Assembly (NCBI GenBank): GCA_002690705.1
Contig: NZFO01000010.1
Coordinates: 74,305-138,304, forward strand
DNA: 64,000 nt
Direction of reading: 5' to 3'
Source of the DNA: Magnetovibrio sp.
GTDB lineage: Bacteria; Pseudomonadota; Alphaproteobacteria; Rhodospirillales; Casp-alpha2
The notes beneath the pieces were generated by a model. The model did no database searches, was not told the origin of the DNA, and was given only the letters and a program-made list of their open reading frames with translations. This document shows positions 29,780-37,735 of this stretch, in pieces. The position numbers were made by a program, and so were the translations under genes. How positions within the stretch are numbered: the stretch's first letter is position 1; each line of letters starts with the position of its first letter.

Positions 29780-30664
29780 ATGACTTCGGAACCACAACAA
29801 CTACAGAACCAAGATCTTGGCACGACTGAGCGCAACGCTCGGGGTTCGAAGGAAGATTGGGATGCCCCACAGCCAGGCCCTCTTATGGCAGGTAAACGAG
29901 GCTTGATTATGGGTGTTGCAAACCGTAACTCTATCGCTTGGGGAATTGCGCGCTCTCTTTCTGAACACGGCGCTGACCTTGCTTTTACTTTTCAGGGTGA
30001 GGCCCTTGAGCGCCGGGTGCGACCCCTTGCGGAGCAGGCCGGCTCAAATATGGTGTTCCCATGTGATGTTGAGGATTCGGGAAGTATTAAAAAAGTTTTT
30101 AATATGCTTTCCAGTAATTGGGTAGGGCTGGATTTTGTGGTTCATGCTATTGCCTATTCCAATAAGCAGGAACTCAAAGGTCGGTATGTTAATACTACGC
30201 GAGAGAACTTTCTACGAACCCTCGACGTGTCATGTTACTCTTTTACAGCTGTTACCAAACAGGCTGCTCCCCTTATGTTAGCTGGCGGAAGCCTCGTGAG
30301 TTTGAGTTTTTTGGGCGCTGAGCGCGTGATGCCAAATTATAATGTAATGGGCGTAGCTAAGGCTGCCCTTGAAGCCAGCGTAAGGTATTTAGCAGCGGAT
30401 CTTGGTCCAAAAAATATACGGGTTAACGCAATTTCTGCAGGGCCAATGCGCACTCTTGCGGGAAGTGCGATCGGTGGAGCGCGGGAGATTTTGAAGTTTA
30501 GTCAAGACGCCTCTCCTATTGAGCGGCAGCTCAACCAAGCCGACCTTGGCGGTGCAGCTTTGTACCTTTTATCAGATTTATCGCGGAGTGTAACTGGCGA
30601 AGTACTTCATGTTGACAGTGGCTATCATGCCGTGGGAATGCCGCCATTCAATCCTCAGGCTTAA
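29780..30664 (+). CDS. fabI: Enoyl-[ACP] reductase (NADH) FabI
   Basis: A 294-residue SDR-family reductase. After a polar N-terminal extension of about 35 residues (ATG 29885 could be an alternative start) comes AGKRGLIMGVANRNSIAWGIA, the FabI cofactor motif. The catalytic pair Y187-x6-K194 is in NYNVMGVAK. The second tyrosine found ten residues earlier in most FabI proteins (Y146 in E. coli) is F177 here (LSFLGAERV). It performs the last step of each elongation cycle, and is the third gene of the fabA-fabB-fabI run. Confidence 0.94.
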   Translation: MTSEPQQLQNQDLGTTERNARGSKEDWDAPQPGPLMAGKRGLIMGVANRNSIAWGIARSLSEHGADLAFTFQGEALERRVRPLAEQAGSNMVFPCDVEDSGSIKKVFNMLSSNWVGLDFVVHAIAYSNKQELKGRYVNTTRENFLRTLDVSCYSFTAVTKQAAPLMLAGGSLVSLSFLGAERVMPNYNVMGVAKAALEASVRYLAADLGPKNIRVNAISAGPMRTLAGSAIGGAREILKFSQDASPIERQLNQADLGGAALYLLSDLSRSVTGEVLHVDSGYHAVGMPPFNPQA

Positions 30665-30770
30665 TTTTATTTTCAGATAAGGTAGACAAACACATTGATA
30701 ATGTAGTTTTCTAGCATTAAGTGACTAGGTGATCGGCGGCTCTGTAATTAACTCAATCATCGTATATTAA

Positions 30771-31184
30771 ATGTCTACAAACGATTGCTTAAGCGGGACT
30801 ATTAGACATCTTCTCGATGCAGGGGTGCGGCCCACAAGACATCGCCTAGCCCTTGCTGAGCTTTTGTTTGATGGACGTGAGCGTCACGTCAGCGCAGAAA
30901 TGCTGAATGTTGAAGCACGGGAGCATCTGGTTAGCATATCTTTAGCTACTGTTTACAATACTTTGCACCACTTCACAGCTGCGGGGCTCCTACGCGAGAT
31001 TGTAGTAGACTCACGTCGGGGATATTTCGATACCAATACTAGCGATCATTATCACTTTTTTTATGAAGATTCTTTATGCCTTGTAGATATACCGATTGAG
31101 GCCTTGGAAATAATGCGTTTGCCTGCTACCCCCGCTGGTAAAACTATTCGGCGTGTTGAGGTAGTGGTAAGAGTTTCCGGGTAG
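30771..31184 (+). CDS. irr: Iron response regulator Irr (Fur family)
   Basis: A 137-residue Fur-superfamily regulator with the Irr-like N-terminus (LLDAGVRPTRHRLALAELLF), the recognition helix SLATVYNTLHHFTAAGLLREI and the segment YFDTNTSDHYHFFYED. Irr is the alphaproteobacterial regulator that senses iron through haem and binds ICE (Irr-box) operators. The HHH cluster involved in haem binding and degradation in rhizobial Irr reads H-Y-H here. It lies after fabI, near the fab genes as in many relatives, and 177 bp before rubrerythrin, whose promoter holds a perfect Irr box. Confidence 0.92.
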   Translation: MSTNDCLSGTIRHLLDAGVRPTRHRLALAELLFDGRERHVSAEMLNVEAREHLVSISLATVYNTLHHFTAAGLLREIVVDSRRGYFDTNTSDHYHFFYEDSLCLVDIPIEALEIMRLPATPAGKTIRRVEVVVRVSG

Positions 31185-31213
31185 GTTCGACCTTCATTTG
31201 AGAAAAAGCGATT

Positions 31214-31230
31214 TTTAGAATCATTCTAAA
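31214..31230. promoter_or_regulatory. Irr box (iron control element) before rubrerythrin
   Basis: TTTAGAATCATTCTAAA is a perfect 7-3-7 inverted repeat that fits the published Irr-box/ICE consensus TTTAGAA-N3-TTCTAAA at every fixed position. It ends 5 bp before the -35 hexamer of the rubrerythrin promoter, 30 bp after the irr stop codon. Regulation of rubrerythrin by Irr is therefore likely. The position just upstream of -35 leaves repression and activation both open. Confidence 0.85.
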
Positions 31231-31235
31231 GGGTG

Positions 31236-31266
31236 TTGACTTTTGCAAAAGCCAACAACATATAAA
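31236..31266 (+). promoter_or_regulatory. Candidate sigma-70 promoter of the rubrerythrin operon
   Basis: TTGACT (31236-31241) and a TATA-rich -10 (TATAAA 31261-31266, or CATATA 31259-31264 at 17-bp spacing) form a promoter. The -35 region also lies in a near-perfect palindrome, arms TTGACTTTTG and CAAAAGCCAA (31236-31255, one mismatch), which could be a second operator. The transcript would have a leader of about 90 nt. Confidence 0.6.
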
Positions 31267-31360
31267 AGAGTGTCAAAATGTAACGCCCGCAATCGCCGCT
31301 GGTGCGGACATAACGGGTTTTATTTAATTAACATTTAATGATACCAAGGAGTTAACGATC

Positions 31361-31777
31361 ATGAGCTTGAAGGGAAGCAACACCGAGCAAAACCTTAAAG
31401 ATGCCTTTGCTGGAGAATCTCAGGCTAATCGCCGCTACCTGTATTTTGCCCAAAAGGCAGATATAGAGGGTTACAATGATGTTGCGGCCGTCTTCCGTTC
31501 TACTGCTGAGGGCGAAACTGGCCACGCGCACGGCCATTTAGAGTTTCTTGAGGAATGTGGTGACCCGGCAACCGGGCTAGCCATTGGCGGTACCGGTGAC
31601 AATTTGAAAGCATCCGTTGCTGGGGAGACACATGAATACACTGATATGTACCCCGGCATGGCTAAGACAGCTCGCGATGAGGGTTTTGATGAAATCGCTG
31701 ATTGGTTCGAGACTTTAGCAAAGGCCGAAAAGTCCCATGCGGGCCGCTTTCAAAAAGCTTTAGATTCTATGGAATAG
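31361..31777 (+). CDS. Rubrerythrin (di-iron domain only)
   Basis: A 138-residue four-helix di-iron protein. Likely ligands are E19 (GES), E52-x2-H55, E89/E92 and E123-x2-H126. There is no C-terminal rubredoxin domain, so electrons must come from a separate partner. Rubrerythrins reduce hydrogen peroxide to water in the cytoplasm. AAGGAG precedes ATG 31361. The gene lies downstream of an Irr box and is followed by an Fe-S protein and a DUF3501 protein, a neighbourhood I have seen as a conserved trio in proteobacteria. Confidence 0.92.
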   Translation: MSLKGSNTEQNLKDAFAGESQANRRYLYFAQKADIEGYNDVAAVFRSTAEGETGHAHGHLEFLEECGDPATGLAIGGTGDNLKASVAGETHEYTDMYPGMAKTARDEGFDEIADWFETLAKAEKSHAGRFQKALDSME

Positions 31778-31821
31778 GACTTTTCTGCGTTTGCGGGATG
31801 TAGGATATTATTCACTTAAAA

Positions 31822-31845
31822 AAGGGGAGGCTTGGCCCTCCCCTT
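31822..31845. terminator. Strong hairpin after rubrerythrin
   Basis: The 9-bp perfect stem AAGGGGAGG (31822-31830) with CCTCCCCTT (31837-31845) has a 6-nt loop. On the plus strand it is followed only by ATTCC, so it may act as a partial terminator or 3' stabiliser that keeps rubrerythrin mRNA in excess over the downstream genes. On the minus strand it would have a good T run. Confidence 0.5.
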
Positions 31846-31945
31846 ATTCCGTAGCACCCAATTATGAATATTTGCTTTTGTTAACGTCAAATAAGCCGGT
31901 AACAAGAGCGTTTCGCAGAGGGCTAAATCCTATAGGAGTGGTATT

Positions 31946-33292
31946 ATGAAAGAGGGCGGTATTGATGCACCTGTGCGGCACCCAATACAATGGAAGGACG
32001 CGGATTTTTTGGATGAGACAAAGATCGATGCGGAAATGCGTCGGGTTTTTGATATTTGTCATGGCTGCCGTCGGTGCTTTAACCTTTGTGACAGTTTCCC
32101 GCGCCTTTTTGATTTAATAGATGAGTCTGAAACGGGTGAGTTGGACAGTGTACAAAGTGAGGGTTTTGAGCCGGTTGTCGATGCTTGTACACTGTGTGAC
32201 ATGTGTTTTTTGACCAAGTGCCCGTATGTGCCACCTCATGAGTTTAATCTCGATTTCCCCCACCTGATGGTGCGGTATCGTGCTTTGCAGCTAAAAAAAG
32301 GTAAAATAAAAAGGATGGAACAGCGCCTTACTGAGACTGACGTCAATGGACAGTTAGGGTGCAATTTTAGTAAGCTCACCAACTGGACTTCAAAACGTGA
32401 GAATGGGCTTACACGCCCAGTCATGCAGACCCTCCTTGGAATTCACAAAGAAGCCTCGTTGCCAAAATTTGAATCAAAACGATTTTCAGTTTTGAGCAAA
32501 GATTCACCACCTGTCAGGGATAAAGCGGCACCTGCTAAAGACCGTAAGGCTGTAATATTCTCTACATGTTTTGCTGAATACAACAATGCCTCAATTGGCA
32601 CGGCTACTCAGGGGGTTTTGGCAAAAAATGGTGTTAAGACTGAAGTCGTTTACCCAACGTGCTGTGGTATGCCGCAACTAGAGCACGGGGACCTTAAACG
32701 GGTTGCTGGAAACGCTGAGACCGCGGCCGCAGAACTATTGCCTTGGATAGAAGGAGGTTATGTTGTTGTGGCGCCAATACCTTCCTGCGCGTTGATGTTG
32801 AAATTTGAGTGGCCTCTGATTGTTCCAGACAGTGAAAATATAAAAAAATTAGCTGCAGCTACCTTCGATATATCCGAATATGTTGCTGACATTGCTAGAA
32901 ACGAGGGGCTTGCAGAAGGACTCAGCTCTGTTGGTGATGTAACAATACATATTTCGTGCCACTCACGTGCTCAAAACATGGGCCAGAAAGGAGCAGAAAT
33001 GCTCCGGCATGTGCCGGGAACGAGAGTTAATGTCATAGAGCGATGCTCCGGGCACGGCGGGTCTTGGGGGGTTATGAAGGATAACTTTGATACCGGGTTA
33101 AAGATTGGAAAACCTGCTGCGCGACAAGGTCTGAAAGCTGTCGAGGCAGGCACTAAAAATCTCGTTTCAGAATGTCCTTTGGCGCGCGAACACATGCTGC
33201 AGGGAATAGAGGTATTGACGAATGGACAAAAGCCAGATGTGAGTGAGGCCCAGCACCCTATTGAGTTATTGGCAAAGGCTTACGGTTTGTAA
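31946..33292 (+). CDS. GlpC/HdrD-like Fe-S oxidoreductase with CCG domains
   Basis: A 448-residue protein. The N-terminal ferredoxin-like part binds two 4Fe-4S clusters (C38, C41, C44, C48 and C81, C84, C87, C92, with proline after C92). The C-terminal half has two CCG-type cysteine-rich repeats as in GlpC and HdrB/HdrD: the first is intact (PTCCGMPQLEHG), the second is altered (ERCSGHGGSWG). No membrane segment is seen. It probably passes electrons between a donor and rubrerythrin or a disulfide substrate; that is inference. AGGAG precedes ATG 31946, and DUF3501 follows 26 bp later. Confidence 0.85.
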   Translation: MKEGGIDAPVRHPIQWKDADFLDETKIDAEMRRVFDICHGCRRCFNLCDSFPRLFDLIDESETGELDSVQSEGFEPVVDACTLCDMCFLTKCPYVPPHEFNLDFPHLMVRYRALQLKKGKIKRMEQRLTETDVNGQLGCNFSKLTNWTSKRENGLTRPVMQTLLGIHKEASLPKFESKRFSVLSKDSPPVRDKAAPAKDRKAVIFSTCFAEYNNASIGTATQGVLAKNGVKTEVVYPTCCGMPQLEHGDLKRVAGNAETAAAELLPWIEGGYVVVAPIPSCALMLKFEWPLIVPDSENIKKLAAATFDISEYVADIARNEGLAEGLSSVGDVTIHISCHSRAQNMGQKGAEMLRHVPGTRVNVIERCSGHGGSWGVMKDNFDTGLKIGKPAARQGLKAVEAGTKNLVSECPLAREHMLQGIEVLTNGQKPDVSEAQHPIELLAKAYGL

Positions 33293-33318
33293 GGCAGAAA
33301 ATCAGGGGAAATAGAAAA

Positions 33319-33909
33319 ATGTTGAAGACTGCAATCACTCGTGAAGATATTATGGATCTAAAGGTCTATGCCAATGTCCGCAAGAAACGTCGCGCTGCAA
33401 TGACAGAAAAGAAAAAGAGTCGACGTCTTCATTGTGGTCCACACGCAACGTTCTCTTTTGAGAATTTTGATACAATGTGGCATCAAGTGCACGAGATGCT
33501 TTTCATTGAAAAGGGCGGCCCAGACCAGATTGAAGACGAGCTCACTGCCTATAATCCGTTAGTTCCAAACGGGTCAGAATTAACGGCAACGTTGATGTTT
33601 GAGATTGAGAACCCGGTCATTCGTGCAAATTTTTTGAGTGGTTTGGGTGGCATCGAAGAGACAATTTTTTTTGATCTTGAAAATGAAATTGTTAGGGGAA
33701 TTCCAGAAGAAGACGTTGACCGAACCAATGCTGAAGGGAAGGCATCCAGCGTACAGTTTCTGCATTTTCCATTTACGGCCGCACAGATAACAAAATTTTG
33801 TGATCTCAGCGTCCGGGTCGGCTTAGCTATTGAACATGATAAATATTCGCATGTTGCCGTTTTGCCTGCTAATGTGAGAGAGGCTTTGGGTGATGACTTT
33901 GCCGTTTAA
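33319..33909 (+). CDS. DUF3501 family protein
   Basis: A 196-residue soluble protein whose sequence (MWHQVHEMLFIEKGG, then ELTATLMFEIE and a C-terminal EHDKYSHVAVLP) fits the DUF3501 family. No enzymatic motif is evident. The histidine-containing helices and the constant association with the rubrerythrin/GlpC-like pair suggest a structural or assembly role in that redox unit, but the function is unknown. GGGGAAA precedes ATG 33319. It ends 14 bp before the convergent epimerase gene, with no clear terminator between. Confidence 0.8.
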   Translation: MLKTAITREDIMDLKVYANVRKKRRAAMTEKKKSRRLHCGPHATFSFENFDTMWHQVHEMLFIEKGGPDQIEDELTAYNPLVPNGSELTATLMFEIENPVIRANFLSGLGGIEETIFFDLENEIVRGIPEEDVDRTNAEGKASSVQFLHFPFTAAQITKFCDLSVRVGLAIEHDKYSHVAVLPANVREALGDDFAV

Positions 33910-33923
33910 GTTCGGTAGTCGAT

Positions 33924-34865
33924 TTAAATAAACCTCGTGAAATATGGAATGGTCATTTCTAAACCGCGAGCGAGGGCAATATTGGGTTGCCAATCTAGCA
34001 GAGATTGGGCGAGAGTAATATCTGGGCAACGCTGTAAGGGGTCGTCTTCGGGTAACTCATGAAACGTTAATTTTATATTGGCTTTTGTTTGTGCAATGAC
34101 CAATTCGGCTAGTTCTTTTATTGTAAACTCTCCCGGATTGCCGAGATTCACGGGTCCCGTGACAGTGTCACATGAATTCATTAGCCGCACGAATCCCTCG
34201 ACTAAGTCATCGACGTAACAAAAAGAACGGGTCTGCGAACCGTCACCATAAATAGTAATATCTCTACCTGATAGGGCCTGAACGATAAAATTGGACACCA
34301 CCCGACCATCGTTAGGATGCATATTAGGCCCATAGGTATTAAAAATTCGAGCCACCTTGATACCAAGTCCGTGCTGACGGCGGTAATCAAAAAATAAAGT
34401 CTCAGCGCAACGTTTACCCTCATCGTAGCAAGAACGTGGGCCAATTGGGTTGACGTTTCCCTTGTAGCCCTCTGGTTGAGGATGTATCTCTGGGTCACCG
34501 TAAACTTCACTGGTTGATGCTTGTAAAATTTTAGCCCCGGTGCGCTTAGCCAAGCCCAGCATGTTTATCGCGCCATGGACGCTGGTCTTTGTTGTTTGTA
34601 CTGGGTCGTGTTGGTAGTGAACTGGAGATGCAGGACACGCTAAATTATAAATTTCATCTACTTCGACATATAGGGGAAATGTTACGTCGTGACGCATAAA
34701 TTCGAATTGTGGGCTCTCGAACAAGGTAATGATGTTATTTTTTGTACCTGTAAAAAAATTATCGACGCATAAAACGTCGTGGCCGTCCTTAATTAGTCGC
34801 GCGCAGAGATGGGACCCTATGAATCCAGCCCCCCCAGTAACCAGGATACGCTTTTTAAGATGCAT
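33924..34865 (-). CDS. NAD-dependent epimerase/decarboxylase (UDP-glucuronate decarboxylase-like)
   Basis: A 313-residue extended SDR started at the ATG ending at 34865, behind GAAGGG; an earlier in-frame ATG at 34895 lacks a ribosome site. It has the Rossmann motif [10 protein letters not shown] at the N-terminus, the catalytic YxxxK in SCYDEGKR, and UXS-specific stretches ([18 protein letters not shown] and [21 protein letters not shown]). UXS converts UDP-glucuronate to UDP-xylose for surface polysaccharides. Related dehydratases share much of this, so the exact product is not certain. It stands alone, convergent with DUF3501. Confidence 0.85.
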   Translation of the reverse strand: MHLKKRILVTGGAGFIGSHLCARLIKDGHDVLCVDNFFTGTKNNIITLFESPQFEFMRHDVTFPLYVEVDEIYNLACPASPVHYQHDPVQTTKTSVHGAINMLGLAKRTGAKILQASTSEVYGDPEIHPQPEGYKGNVNPIGPRSCYDEGKRCAETLFFDYRRQHGLGIKVARIFNTYGPNMHPNDGRVVSNFIVQALSGRDITIYGDGSQTRSFCYVDDLVEGFVRLMNSCDTVTGPVNLGNPGEFTIKELAELVIAQTKANIKLTFHELPEDDPLQRCPDITLAQSLLDWQPNIALARGLEMTIPYFTRFI

Positions 34866-35123
34866 GGTCTGATACCCTTCACGTGTCATCGCCACTAGAA
34901 ACTAACATTGGCTCAATGTGCATTCAACGTCTCCGCAGACTCATAACCTTTTTGCATTTTTTAAAACGAAAATTCCAATGTTAAAAGTTGAGCTCTCGAT
35001 TTACAGTCTTTTGGAGAATCGGTTGGCTAATATTTTTTTTGAAGTCCATAGATTGGTCCGTTGACAAATTAAAAAGCTAGAACGGGGGACTTCTCGGCAC
35101 TTGGCTTATTAACCGCAAGTATT

Positions 35124-36179
35124 CTAGCGCTTCCGCTTCTCTTCTGTAGTAGTCTTGCGGCCACTAACAGCTGCTTCTGTGAAGGTTGCCATGCCATTAT
35201 GGCATGCGCAAGCTGCGCGGAGGAGCGGTATAGCGAGAGTTGCACCCGATGCTTCACCGAGCCGCAAACCTAAATCCAAAAGTGGTTGTTTGTGAATTTT
35301 TTTTAAAAGCCGTCGATGTCCGGGTTCGGCGGATACGTGCGCTGCCATGCAATGGTCGAGAGATCCCTGTTGAACAACGTGCAGAGGTGCTACTGCTGCA
35401 CCTGCTACAAATCCATCCAACAAAACAGGTATCCGTTTTATCCTAGCAGCTAAAACGGCCCCTGCCATGGCCACGAGCTCCAAGCCGCCGAGGCATCGCA
35501 ATATCTCAAGGCCGCCTGCATTTTTTTTGAGACGAGTTTTTACAGCTGTTTCAATAATTTTGGTTTTTTTGGCAAGGGCTATGTTATCAATGCCAGTTCC
35601 TCGCCCTGTCCAATCTGTCGGCTGACCTCCGAAGAGACCTAAGCAGATGGCTGCTGCGCTAGTCGTGTTGCCAATTCCCATCTCCCCTATGCAAAGCAGG
35701 CTTGCTCTGGAAGGAACACTTTTCATACCCTTCTGTATGGCGCGCATAAACCTCTCCTCATCTAGGGATGGCTCTTCAGTAAAATCACTACTTGGCAGGT
35801 TAAGATCAAATGCAACTACGCTTAACTCCGCATTTGCATCAATAGCTAATTGATTAACGGCGGCGCCACCTGCTTTGAAGTTTGCAACCATTTGTGCGGT
35901 TACTTCGGGTGGGAATGCGGAGACGCCGTGTTTAACTACACCATGATTAGCTGCGAACACTCGAACTTGAATGTTTTCAGTGCGGGGAGGATGCTGACCT
36001 TGCCAACTTGACATCCACTCAGCAATATCCTCAAGGCGCCCGAGCGCACCCTGAGGTTTTGTTAATTTTAATTCCCGCGCTCTTGCGGCGGCGGCAGCGG
36101 ACTCATCTGGCCCAGGCAATCGGCTAAGCAAGTCTTGCAATTCTGAGATAGTTGCAGGAGATGTAAGTTTATAGGCCAT
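35124..36179 (-). CDS. cobT: Nicotinate-nucleotide--dimethylbenzimidazole phosphoribosyltransferase
   Basis: A 351-residue enzyme. The ATG ending at 36179, behind GAAGG, gives the usual length; the frame is open 50 codons further but that part is not conserved and runs into cobS. Signatures are TKPQGALGRLEDIA, VFAANHGV, GEMGIGNTTSAAA and the C-terminal GLRLGEASGATLAIPLLRAA with the catalytic glutamate. It makes alpha-ribazole phosphate for the lower ligand of cobalamin. It is divergent from cobS across a 108-bp spacer. I see no cobalamin riboswitch in that spacer. Confidence 0.95.
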   Translation of the reverse strand: MAYKLTSPATISELQDLLSRLPGPDESAAAAARARELKLTKPQGALGRLEDIAEWMSSWQGQHPPRTENIQVRVFAANHGVVKHGVSAFPPEVTAQMVANFKAGGAAVNQLAIDANAELSVVAFDLNLPSSDFTEEPSLDEERFMRAIQKGMKSVPSRASLLCIGEMGIGNTTSAAAICLGLFGGQPTDWTGRGTGIDNIALAKKTKIIETAVKTRLKKNAGGLEILRCLGGLELVAMAGAVLAARIKRIPVLLDGFVAGAAVAPLHVVQQGSLDHCMAAHVSAEPGHRRLLKKIHKQPLLDLGLRLGEASGATLAIPLLRAACACHNGMATFTEAAVSGRKTTTEEKRKR

Positions 36180-36287
36180 GAAATAGCCTTCGCACTCTGC
36201 TAAGTAACCGTCAAGGGTCATCTTCAGATTTTTAAATTGAAGAGGTTGGTGTTTTCCTTCCTTCGTTGAATTCCTTATAACCAGAGG

Positions 36288-37085
36288 ATGAAAAATATTG
36301 ATTCTAATGTCAATGCAATGGTGCACCATATCTCGAGAGGTTGGATTCGGGATATCAGTTTAGCCGGGCAGTTTCTGACACGGTTACCGTTCCCATCAAA
36401 TCTTCAGCATATGCCTAGTGACTTGGCAAATGCATCACGTGCATTTCCGTTATTGGGTGCGTTGATAGGCGGTTTATCTGGTGGTGTGATATGCTTGGCG
36501 ATGCTAAGCGGCTTGCATCCATTAACGTGTGCGTTTGTGGGCCTTATTGGTGCCATTGCCCTGACCGGTGGATTGCACGAGGACGGTTTGGCGGACTGCG
36601 CTGATTCGCTGGGGGGAAATGATCGATCCCGTAGGTTAGAGATTATGCGAGATTCTCGTGTGGGTGCTTATGGAGTTCTCGCACTGATTTTTGCCATTGG
36701 TTTGAAGGCGGGAATAATCTCGGGGTTGACTAGTCCAGGCATGGCGTGGAGCGCCTTTTTAACGGCGGCTATCCTATCGCGCGCGGTTATGGCCCCATGC
36801 ATGTTCATTCTGCGGCCCGCACGCTCAGATGGCCTTGGGTATAACGCTGGGCGTCCTAGAGGCTCAGTTGTTATTCAGGGTTTGATTTTGTCGCTCGCTT
36901 TTGCAGTCATCATTTTAGGCTGGTCATACGCCTTGGCAGCAATGACCGCAGCGCTTATTGGAGCATTAGTTGTGGGGTGGCTTGCTTGGCGGCGGTTAGG
37001 TGGTTATACGGGCGATGTGCTTGGTGCTGCGCAACAAGTGGCAGAGATCGCCGTACTTCAATTGGTGGGAGTTTTTTTGACATGA
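36288..37085 (+). CDS. cobS: Adenosylcobinamide-GDP ribazoletransferase (cobalamin synthase)
   Basis: A 265-residue polytopic membrane enzyme with LAGQFLTRLPFPSN near the N-terminus and the signature HEDGLADCADSLGGNDRSRRLEIMRDSRVGAYG. It joins adenosylcobinamide-GDP to alpha-ribazole (phosphate) in the inner membrane. ATG 36288 is adjacent to a GAGG that is too close to be ideal, and ATG 36318 is an alternative. Its stop overlaps the next start by 4 bases (ATGA), the first of a chain of overlaps running to cobW. Confidence 0.94.
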   Translation: MKNIDSNVNAMVHHISRGWIRDISLAGQFLTRLPFPSNLQHMPSDLANASRAFPLLGALIGGLSGGVICLAMLSGLHPLTCAFVGLIGAIALTGGLHEDGLADCADSLGGNDRSRRLEIMRDSRVGAYGVLALIFAIGLKAGIISGLTSPGMAWSAFLTAAILSRAVMAPCMFILRPARSDGLGYNAGRPRGSVVIQGLILSLAFAVIILGWSYALAAMTAALIGALVVGWLAWRRLGGYTGDVLGAAQQVAEIAVLQLVGVFLT

Positions 37086-37735
37086 CCAGCGTTACCCGTT
37101 GGTGGCTGATACGCCATGCACCAGTCCTTGGCATGAAGGGCCGCCTGTATGGATCTAGAGATGTTCCTTGCGATACGTCGAACACAGCAATGTTTGTGGC
37201 ACTAGCGAAAAAGCTGCCTGCTGAAGCCCTCTGGATAACCAGTCAATTAAACCGGGCTATCGAAACCGCAGCGGCTATTCGGGCTGCGGGCCTTGACGCG
37301 CCGCTCCCAGAGATCGAGCCTGATCTATGCGAGCAGAATTTTGGAGACTGGGCGGAGTTAACATGGGATGAGATGGAAGAGAGGTCGCCTAAAAAATATC
37401 GAACGTTCTGGGAAGATCCTGCCCGCAATGCTCCTCCCGGTGGTGAGAGTTTTGCGGAAGTTGTAATCCGAACATCTTGCGCACTTAAACGCCATACCGC
37501 TAATAATTTAGGCCGCGACATTGTTGCCGTATGTCATGGCGGCTCTATACGTGCGGCATTAGCTCATGCTATGGGGTTGTCGCCTGAACGTGGTATGGCC
37601 ATTGTGATAGATACACTCTCACTCTCCCGCATTGACAATGTCGAAGGCGGGATGTTGCGCGGTAAGGGCTCTGCTTGGCGCATGCTGGCGGTTAATCATC
37701 CACCTGCAAGTCCTTTACCACAGGGCCATTCTTAA
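37082..37735 (+). CDS. Histidine phosphatase family protein (CobC-like alpha-ribazole phosphatase)
   Basis: A 217-residue protein started at ATG 37082, which overlaps the cobS stop; the open frame upstream is cobS shadow. It has the phosphohistidine motif LIRHAPV near residue 10 and the second histidine in AVCHGGSIRAAL. Family members remove phosphate from small molecules. Beside cobS, cobU and cobT, the likely substrate is alpha-ribazole 5'-phosphate, the CobC role in Salmonella. The name rests on context, because sequence alone cannot separate this family's members. Confidence 0.82.
   Translation: MTSVTRWWLIRHAPVLGMKGRLYGSRDVPCDTSNTAMFVALAKKLPAEALWITSQLNRAIETAAAIRAAGLDAPLPEIEPDLCEQNFGDWAELTWDEMEERSPKKYRTFWEDPARNAPPGGESFAEVVIRTSCALKRHTANNLGRDIVAVCHGGSIRAALAHAMGLSPERGMAIVIDTLSLSRIDNVEGGMLRGKGSAWRMLAVNHPPASPLPQGHS

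Noticed and set aside
31184-31200. GGTTCGACC resembling a tRNA T-loop
   Set aside because: No acceptor stem, anticodon arm or CCA-compatible fold around it; it lies at the irr stop codon. I found no tRNA elsewhere in the window.
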